Assembly (NCBI GenBank): GCA_030490835.1
Contig: CM059973.1
Span: 49,108,008 to 49,172,007 of the forward strand
Direction of reading: 5' to 3'
DNA from: Annona cherimola
Taxonomy: Eukaryota > Streptophyta > Magnoliopsida > Magnoliales > Annonaceae
DNA length: 64,000 nt
Position numbers and translations under genes: made by a program. This document shows positions 57,265 to 64,000 of the stretch, piece after piece (position 1 is the stretch's first letter; each line of letters opens with the position of its first letter). A model generated the notes under the pieces. That model was not told where the DNA came from. It saw only the letters and a program-made list of their open reading frames with translations, and did no database searches.

Positions 57265-58364
57265 GTTCATAGCGTCAAATACCCTTTTACTTGAGATTTA
57301 GGATTGGAAAATGCATGTAAAATCTATATCGGCTTATATATATTACCCCTAATAAAAATACAATAAGTTATAAAGGGAGTGGTTAATCTAAGCTAAGTAA
57401 TTGAGACTTGGCATCTACAGATGTCAAGGTTCGCGTAAAAAAGCAAGGGAAAGCCACAGTAATAGAGCTTCAAAGAAAACTCTCCAGAAACCCTGAAATA
57501 TGGTGAGGGGAGTTGTAAAAAAAATCTTAAGATATCCTGAAATATAGTGAGGAGAGTCAAAGTAATAAGTTTGGGGGAACGTATGTATAATTTCGTTTGA
57601 TAATTGGTTCAAGTAAAGTAGGTGAATTGAGGTTATGCCTATTGAGATGATATATTTACTTAGAGCTTGTCCACCTATTTTGCTTCACTTGTCCTAGAAA
57701 ATCCTTTTGATCAGGGGAATAGTTAGCAGGGCTGAACAATCACTAGTGACTATAAGCAGTTGTATTTACATGTAACTTGATCTTGGTTGGGGAATGCATA
57801 CCTTGGCTTGATTTGAGCTGAGAAAGTTTTTCATGAATTATTTCAAGTGAGAGTTATCGTTTGACCTTTCTTGGTTGAGTAATGTGATTATTTAGCTAAT
57901 GATTATAAACAAGCCTGATTTGACATGTCTTGGATACATGCATGGTGTTTGAATGTGTTACTCAAGGACTAGCGATGTTTAAGTTTGGGGGTGTAACAAC
58001 TTAGAAAAATGTGAGCTTTCACAACTCATTATAAGCGTGCTTTAGAGGATAGTCCAAAACGATTTTAGGAAATTGCATAATTTTTGCTTAGTTTTCATCA
58101 ATTCTAAATTTCACACATTGCATTTAGATTTCATATATTTTTAGTCTAATTCAATATAAATTACATGATTTCAAGACTTTAGTAATCTAATCTCATCATT
58201 TGGAAGTGCATTTACTTGTTTTGGTGGTTGTTGTAAGCAAAGAGAGGTAGTGCCATACTTTAGAATACATGTCAAGCATTGGGACGGATGAGGCCTATAG
58301 TGCAAGCCTATGATGGACTTGGAGTCAGAGTGATCAGTGCCCCAACCTCGATTTCCTGTGTCAT
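57265..58364 (+). mobile_element. gypsy H remnant: 3' non-coding, PPT and LTR start
   Basis: 57265-57980 resembles 13930-14576 of Q: same 'gttcgcgtaaaaaagcaa' block and twin hairpin (57492-57508, 57536-57552). The polypurine tract aagtttggggg is at 57981-57991. The LTR starts at 57992 (TGTAACAACTTAG) with a sequence unlike Q and P, so H is a different subfamily. Its LTR is cut at 58364 by S-D. No ORF. Confidence 0.8.
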
Positions 58365-59816
58365 TGTGAAACCCCAAATTTAGGAACGTGTATGAAACCC
58401 TAGGGTTATAATCCCTGGGTAATATAATTATATGAAATATGAAATATATATTGATGATATTTTGCAATATATGACATTGGAGGATTAAATAGCTAATTAT
58501 GGAATGTTAATTCGGATGAATAGTAAACGTGAATAGTGAAACATGAATAGTAACTGTGGGATTAAGGAATATGTTAAGTTAATCACTTTGGATTAACTTA
58601 ATCATAAAAGACGAAAAAGGAAGCTTCCCACAAAAGGACAAAATAGCCACTTTTTGATTTATTTAGTATTTTCGGATTTTAGTGGATTTTTGAGAGAAAA
58701 TGAAGAAAAATTCATAACTTGCAATCCGGACGTCGGACAAAGTGAAATTTTTTATGGATGGCCAAATATTTATGATGAACATGATGAATGGTTTAAGATG
58801 TGATGAAAATCATGAATTAAGGGTCAAGATGAAACGTCGTTTGGAGATCAAAAAGGTAGCCCACATTTTTCATTAATTATATTTGACTTTTGGGTTAAAT
58901 TTAATTAATTAAAAATTAAAATAATTAATGAAAAATCAGCACAAGGCTCAAGGAGGGCAGGGGCATGGGATTTGGAGCCAAAATCAATGGCCCAAAATCA
59001 TCCTCATCAAGAATCAACAGTTGAGATTTAATTAGCTTAAAATAATTAATTTTAATAAATCAAAAATCATAAATAAATAGCTACAGCTAGGGGAGTGAAC
59101 AGTATCTAGGGGGCTGCACATTTCTCAAGACAATTCATGGAATTTGGAAAAAAATATTTAGAATTTAATACATGGAGCAAGGGGGTAAATTATAATTTAA
59201 TGAAAAATGCCACACTATAAATAGGTAAGCATGATGAACGTCCAAAGGCACAAATCCCAGCTATATTGAGCATTTCCAACCCCCAAAATTCGTTTGAGGC
59301 CTTAGAGAGAGAAGGAGAGAAGGAAAGAGAGAGAAAGGCTAAGTAGGAGGAGAGTTTTTCTACTTGAGGTAAGGGAATTCTTCCCAATTTTTTTTGGGTA
59401 TTAATTAGGGTAAAACCATGCTTAGATAATACTTAAGCATGAGAAAATAAGTGTAAATACCATGCCAAATTGGAATTATGCCTAAATATCGAAAATTTGG
59501 AGCGAAGATAGAGCATTCGGGAAAATAACGTATGATATGTGAAAATAATGCTCCAAAATTGCTACATGATGATTTGAGATGAATATTTATGATAGTTATG
59601 ATGTTGGAATGATGATATATTAATCTCATGATTTTTGGATTTAAGGATTATGTTTAAGTGAAATTATGTTGATTTTTAGTATATAGAGAAAATGATTTAT
59701 TTAGCCAAGTTAATGATGATGAATTCAAAATTCATGAATTTTTTCATGATATACTAACTAAGAGCTATGTCATGGTATTTTTTATTTTTGGAACCCATGA
59801 ACAGTAACCTGCTACA
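58365..59816 (+). mobile_element. S-family LTR S-D, right half missing
   Basis: Begins TGTGAAACCCC like S-B, with TATAAATA at 59216-59223 and donor GT at 59369. Stops after 'gaacagtaacctgctaca' where the decapitated LTR of copia J begins, so one deletion may have removed both ends. Confidence 0.83.
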
Positions 59817-61125
59817 GGTAATGAGTCTCACTCCAATCACACCCTACTTTGCATATACTTGATCTTAGCTACCCAAGCTAAATCAAGATTTATACAATAA
59901 GACAATGAAATAAATGAAACTACACTTTACAGATTTGTGTAGGCAGATTTAGCTCGAGGAAGAAGTTGTAGAAGCAGCTTTGGATGAATATTGTTGAAGG
60001 CGCTAGCAACTTGAAGCTTTCTTCTTCCTTAGAATTTATACGGACCACTCAACAATGGAGAAAAGCAAATAGGAAACCTTTCTTGCACTTCTTTTCTCTC
60101 TTTGAACTTTAACGTAGTGTCTTGTGTTCTCTTGTTGTTATTCACGTTCATTTGAGGGTCCTTTTATAGAGGGAAGAAAATATGAACGTTGTGGAGGTGG
60201 TTGGAGCGCAATAAATGAACTCCAACGTTCGAAAATTTGACCGTTATACCCAAGTCGAAGGTGGAGTCGACTTGGGATGCGACTTGGCTACCCAAGTCGC
60301 ATCTGGAGTCGACTTCGTCTGCGACTCCAGTTCTTCGGATTCCCAAGTCTTAGGCTTGGTCGACTTGACTTCAGACTTCGACCCAAGTCGATCCTGAAGT
60401 CGACTTGGCCTGCGACTTGGCTCGGGTTTTGTTGAACCTGCTTTGATCTTCAAGTTGTGTTCTTCTATCTTGGATTGGCTTGATTCTTACTTAGATGATT
60501 CATGCATATTTGACTTATGTAGTCTTGATAGACATTGTTTGAATCATTCTTGTATCTTTGTCTTTGAGCTTGATAGACTTGATTTGATGTAGAACATGAT
60601 TTTTGACTTTGAATTTGACTCATTTGTTTTTCATCTTGATTCCTTGGACTTGAGTGATAAATCCTTTTGAATATCTTGAAAACTGCATCTTTTGAAGTTT
60701 GAACTTCTCAAGTCGTGGATGGAGTCGACCTGGCCTGCGACTTCACCCAAGTCGCACCTGGATTCGACTTCGTTTGCGACTTCGTTATGTTCGTTTCCAC
60801 TTTTCAACTCTGGATACTCCAAGTCGATGCTGGAGTCGACTTCGTCTGCGACTTGACTTCCCAAGTCGCAAGTGGAGTCGACTTGACCTGCGACTTCACC
60901 TGTTGCCTTTTGGGATTCATTCTCAAGTCGATATTTGAGTCGACTTTGGGATCGACTTCACCCAAGTCGAAGTCCAAGTCGACTTGGAGATCGACTTGAC
61001 CTCTTTGCTTTCCTTAAACATTTAGCAAACATATTAGTACCTTTTATATACTCAAAATTAGTTCTTGTTAATCATCAAAACACAAGATTTGATCAATTTT
61101 ATTGTTTTAAACATTGTTTCCAACA
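59817..61125 (-). mobile_element. 3' LTR of copia J, its 3' end missing
   Basis: Minus-strand LTR starting TGTTGGAAAC at 61125. GTCGAC blocks at about 60245-60420 and 60700-61010; promoter block near 60180-60240. The terminal ~270 bases found in other copies are lost at 59817. Confidence 0.87.
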
Positions 61126-61379
61126 ATCTCCCCCTTTTTGATGATTGACAAAACTTCATTTGAGTTGATACCTTTCAAGCATATCATGTTGAATACTTTA
61201 TTAATCAAGCATAACATATTAAGCAATCATAACATTCATCAAAAGCATATATATATATCAAGTTTCATTTTTACAAAATGCAATACAAAACAAAAATGAA
61301 ACCTAGATACAAAACTACCCAACCCAAAAGAAAATTTTACTCAACTCACCTATTCTATCTCCCCCTTTTTGTCAAACTA
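61126..61379 (-). other. polypurine tract and 3' non-coding region of copia J
   Basis: Purine tract (plus strand atctccccctttttg) at 61126-61139, next to the LTR, then AT-rich sequence to the ORF3 end. Confidence 0.8.
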
Positions 61380-62975
61380 TCAAAAATTTATCAAAAATCG
61401 AGCAACTCTTAATGATTTTGTGAATTGAAATTGAGAGATCGGATATAAGATTGGTTCTATAGGACAATGATGGGCCGATGAGTAAACAAGAGAAGCATGA
61501 TCTGGAGTTGCTTCTTTATGAACTGAACCCGACTCGTAGGGATCGAGTTCAGGCATGGGTCTCTTCTTATGTCGGCCTGAGGCAAGATGATAGCGGATAG
61601 TCCGCATTTCCCGCTCAATTCTGTCTTGCCGGGAGTGCATATCCTCGAGGGCGTTGTGAACGCCGGAGATAAGACTTGTCATCCGGTCTTCTTGATGACC
61701 CATTTCTGCCCTCATAGCAACAATTTCATCTTTTAAATCCTTTAGGGTGACCTCCTCAGAAGAGGTTGGAGGCACCCGTTCTCTTGCAGCGGACCCTTGT
61801 GGAGAATAGGATCCGTGCGATATGGGAGATGCTGGCTCCTCTTGAGCAAGTGGTGCCGCGGGAGGTTGCTCCCCCTCAGTCTGTGCATTGTCTTCTTGCT
61901 CTTCTTCTGAAGCTTCATGCCTTAGTTCAAGCAGATTGATCTTCATTCTTTGTATGAGAGCTTTATTTATGGCATTTGTGGATTTGAGCACTTCGAAAGG
62001 CTCGCCTTCAATATTCACTTTGAAGAATTCAAGAATCTTTGTGATCCATGTGCCATAGGGAAGAACTCCTCGTGAGTTATCCTTTCTAGAAGCCAAGGCT
62101 TCAAGAAATAATTTGGGTATGCTCACTTTGACCCTGTTGGCCACTTTCCATAGTATCCCTGCTTCTTGTGGATTTAATTGGTTTCTTCCACCGCCCTTTG
62201 GGTAGATGCAGTGGGCAATGAGAAGTCGGAGTACTCGTAGCCTTGGTGAAAGATCCATGTACCGAAGGAATTTGATTCCCGGATGGTACTTGTTGCTCCG
62301 GGTGAGCTGATTATACATTTAATCCATAGTGAGGTCTTCTGGAATAGGCTCATCCTCATACGGGACTCCAAGTATGTGTCCTAAATGACTCATTACTTCA
62401 GTCGGTCCTGCAACTATCCCGATTCCAAGATCCATTTCGACTCCTTTGACGAAGGTTCCAAAGTATTCTTCATCCCAAAGATAATAAAACATTCGAGTAA
62501 GATCTGGATAGACCCTTTCGTCTTCCTTTAGCAAATTGGTCCATCCTTGAAAATCCAATAGATCTTCTATGTCGGATTCATATTCTTTCAGGAAATTAAA
62601 ATCTATAATCTTGGGTATGAATACCTTCCGTTCGTAGAACTTTTTGTAGAAACGACTATGTTGGAGCTCGGTTTTGAAGTAGGTAGTGGGCATCTTCAAT
62701 ACTTGGGCTTTCCCAGCTGCAGTGCCCCTTCTGCTTGTCCCGGATTGTGTGCTCTGTGAGGTTTGTTGTTGATTTTCCGTCCTGGGTGCTTGATCAGATG
62801 ATTGAGTGGAGGTTTGGAATCGAACCCGTTTACCCGTCGAAGTTGATAGTTCCTCTCTGGCTCTTTTTGATGGAGTCCTAGTTCTTCTAGGAACTTCTTT
62901 TGGTTGAGATGAAGGTTGTGGTTGTGTGGGAACCCGTTTGGGGTATGGTTTTGATACGGCTTTCTTTGGTGCCAT
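61380..62975 (-). pseudogene. copia J ORF3, nearly intact, one in-frame stop
   Basis: ATG at 62975-62973 (MAPKKAVSKPYPK). About 530 codons, one frame. A basic, Pro/Ser-rich N-terminus (about residues 1-90) is followed by RFYKKFYERKVFIP, FQGWTNLL, YPDLTRMFYYLWDEEY and VMSHLGHILGVPYEDEP. A TAA at 62321-62319 follows (copy A has CAG there), then MYNQLTRSNKYHPG, LLIAHCIYPKGGG, YGTWITKILEFF, an acidic/Gln-rich linker (EEEQEDNAQTEGEQPP) and a helical stretch (MGHQEDRMTSLI). With the stop read as Gln it would be a full accessory protein. It resembles plant retroelement accessory proteins in domain order, but its function is unknown and no clear membrane helix is seen. The best copy of ORF3 in the window. 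Confidence 0.82.
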
Positions 62976-63549
62976 TTGGAGTTTGGATTTTGAGAGAGAG
63001 GAAAATGGAGATGATACCAAAGAGATGCTGTGAGAAAGAGAGAGAGCTTGGGAGAGATGGAGCTTGAATGAGAGAGAAACAGAGAAACAGAGAGGAAGAG
63101 TGAGAGAGAAATGGAGAAGAAAACCGGTGAGAGAAAAGGATTCGCCGGAAAGGTTTGCCGGAGATGGAGGAGGAGAAAATTGCCGGAAGAGTGGAGAGGA
63201 AAGACGGAAAGAGGGGTTGCAGTCGCCGAAGGAGAAAAGGAAAACAGGGAGGCCGAAAAAATGAGGAAGAAAGAAGAGAGGAAGAAGAAATAGAAAAGAA
63301 GGCTCGGAAGTCGGACGGTCGCGCTCGCGGAGTCGACTTTGCCCTAGGCGAAGTCGACTTCGGTTCCCTGGAGTCGACTTCGCACATAGTGCGGAGTCGA
63401 CTTCGACCCCGTGGAGTCGACTTTGCTGTCGAAGCGGAGTCGACATCACTTTCCCAAGTCGACTTGGCGGAGTCGACTTGGCTCCTATGGAGTCGACTTG
63501 ACTCATCAGTTTGCCTTTTTCAAATTTTGATTTCTTGTTTTAATTTTTC
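62976..63549 (-). promoter_or_regulatory. pol-ORF3 spacer of copia J with GTCGAC array
   Basis: Nine GTCGAC palindromes stand between about 63331 and 63496, close to the RNase H stop. On the minus strand a C/T-rich tract (63300-62980) then leads to the ORF3 ATG. Same order as in A and F. Candidate TATA-less promoter or leader of ORF3. Confidence 0.55.
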
Positions 63550-63999
63550 CTAATTTAGCTCTATCATCCCCATATCATTCCTAATCTTGTAAAATGATTC
63601 TTTAGCTAGAGGTTTGGTAAAGATATCAGCAATTTGATCCTTTGTTTTCACATATTCTAAGCACACATCATGATTTTCAACATGTTCACGAATAAAATGA
63701 TGTCTCACATCAATATGTTTGGTTCTAGAATGCAATACAGGATTTTTAGTAAAACAAATTGCACTTGTATTATCACATCTAATAGGAATATCAACATAAT
63801 CAATACCATAGTCTTTCAACTGTTGTTTCATCCAAAGTAATTGTGCACAACAACTACCGGCGGCTATGTATTCGGCTTCCGCAGTAGATAGTGCAACACT
63901 TGTTTGTTTTCTTGAATGCCATGAAACTAGCATATGTCCAAGAAATTGACAAGTTCCACTGGTACTTTTTCTATCTACTTTATATCCTGCAAAGTCTGC
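63550..63999 (-). CDS. pol: copia J RNase H, partial at the window edge
   Basis: Minus-strand frame open from the window edge to a stop at 63550. Motifs: ADFAGYKVDRKSTSG, SWHSRKQTSV, STAEAEYIAAGS, LLWMKQQL, RTKHIDVRHHFIREH, KTKDQIADIFTKPL. It has no break in the part seen and keeps Trp (LLWMKQQ) where A has a stop. In the family RNase H removes the RNA strand after reverse transcription. Upstream RT lies outside the window. Confidence 0.92.
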   Translation of the reverse strand, partial: ADFAGYKVDRKSTSGTCQFLGHMLVSWHSRKQTSVALSTAEAEYIAAGSCCAQLLWMKQQLKDYGIDYVDIPIRCDNTSAICFTKNPVLHSRTKHIDVRHHFIREHVENHDVCLEYVKTKDQIADIFTKPLAKESFYKIRNDMGMIELN

Positions 64000-64000
64000 A

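Noticed and set aside
62976..63506. A hydrophobic N-terminal extension of J ORF3, open in frame up to 63506, which could be read as a signal peptide or membrane segment
   Set aside because: It is the translation of the C/T-rich leader. In copia A the same leader is not in frame with ORF3, so the ATG at 62975 is preferred.
1..64000. Host protein-coding gene, rRNA or tRNA gene
   Set aside because: Each stretch was traced to a retroelement part or MITE; no exon series or RNA gene was recognised. A short host exon could still be missed by eye.

Overview
This is flowering-plant repeat DNA, most likely pericentromeric or other gene-poor heterochromatin. I found no host gene. Nearly every base can be assigned to LTR retrotransposons inserted into one another. 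The evidence for a plant is: Ty1/copia elements with tRNA-iMet primer sites (TGGTATCAGAGC), gag proteins with two CCHC knuckles and a coiled coil, and an extra ORF after pol (Sirevirus/Maximus type); Ty3/gypsy elements with tRNA-Asp primer sites (TGGCRCCGTTGCCGGGGA) and Athila-type gag; very long solo LTRs; and a small MITE. The species cannot be told from the sequence. Short names used below: copia elements A, F, G, J and K; gypsy elements Q, P and H; giant solo LTR family S (copies S-A to S-E); other solo LTRs L and M.

Layout. 1-1499 is a + strand copia LTR cut by the window edge, lying in the gag of minus-strand copia G (gag 1500-2267, LTR 2316-4003). G sits in the 5' LTR of copia A. A (+) runs from 4004 to 48724 and is broken by solo LTR S-A (5367-17048, itself holding gypsy Q, 6994-16156), solo LTR S-B (18373-21782), solo LTR S-E (26768-32168) and gypsy P (minus, 33226-48617). 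P holds copia K (34752-42645), which holds solo LTR L (38413-40182). A lies in minus-strand copia F (48725-57264), whose pol carries solo LTR M (49551-51274) and whose LTR carries solo LTR S-C (53735-56691) with a MITE inside. F lies in gypsy H (57265-58364), whose LTR is cut by S-D (58365-59816). The window ends with the 3' half of minus-strand copia J (59817-64000). The deepest chain is H>F>A>P>K>L. Eight of the insertions have intact 5-bp target duplications: CATGC, CAAGA, TAAGC, ACTCC, ATACT, GGTGG, ATATG, CTTTC.

No element looks autonomous. All gags and pols carry stops, frameshifts or deletions, and most stops are C-to-T or G-to-A changes, as expected from deamination of methylated cytosine. 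The Athila-like elements Q and P both lack RT, RNase H and integrase at the same place but keep gag, protease, a second ORF (ORF2), primer site, polypurine tract and LTRs. They therefore look like a non-autonomous family moved by enzymes supplied in trans.

The most interesting pattern is in the non-coding DNA. Copia LTRs carry arrays of GTCGAC palindromes with strict 39-bp spacing; gypsy LTRs carry GGCGCCTAGGCGCC palindromes about 75 bp apart. In both superfamilies the same palindrome type appears again inside the element, just before the accessory ORF (copia ORF3, gypsy ORF2). In the gypsy family it is followed about 30 bp later by a TATA box and a palindromic telo-box. This suggests an internal promoter of LTR type that drives the accessory ORF. 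The two accessory proteins also seem to share one domain type.
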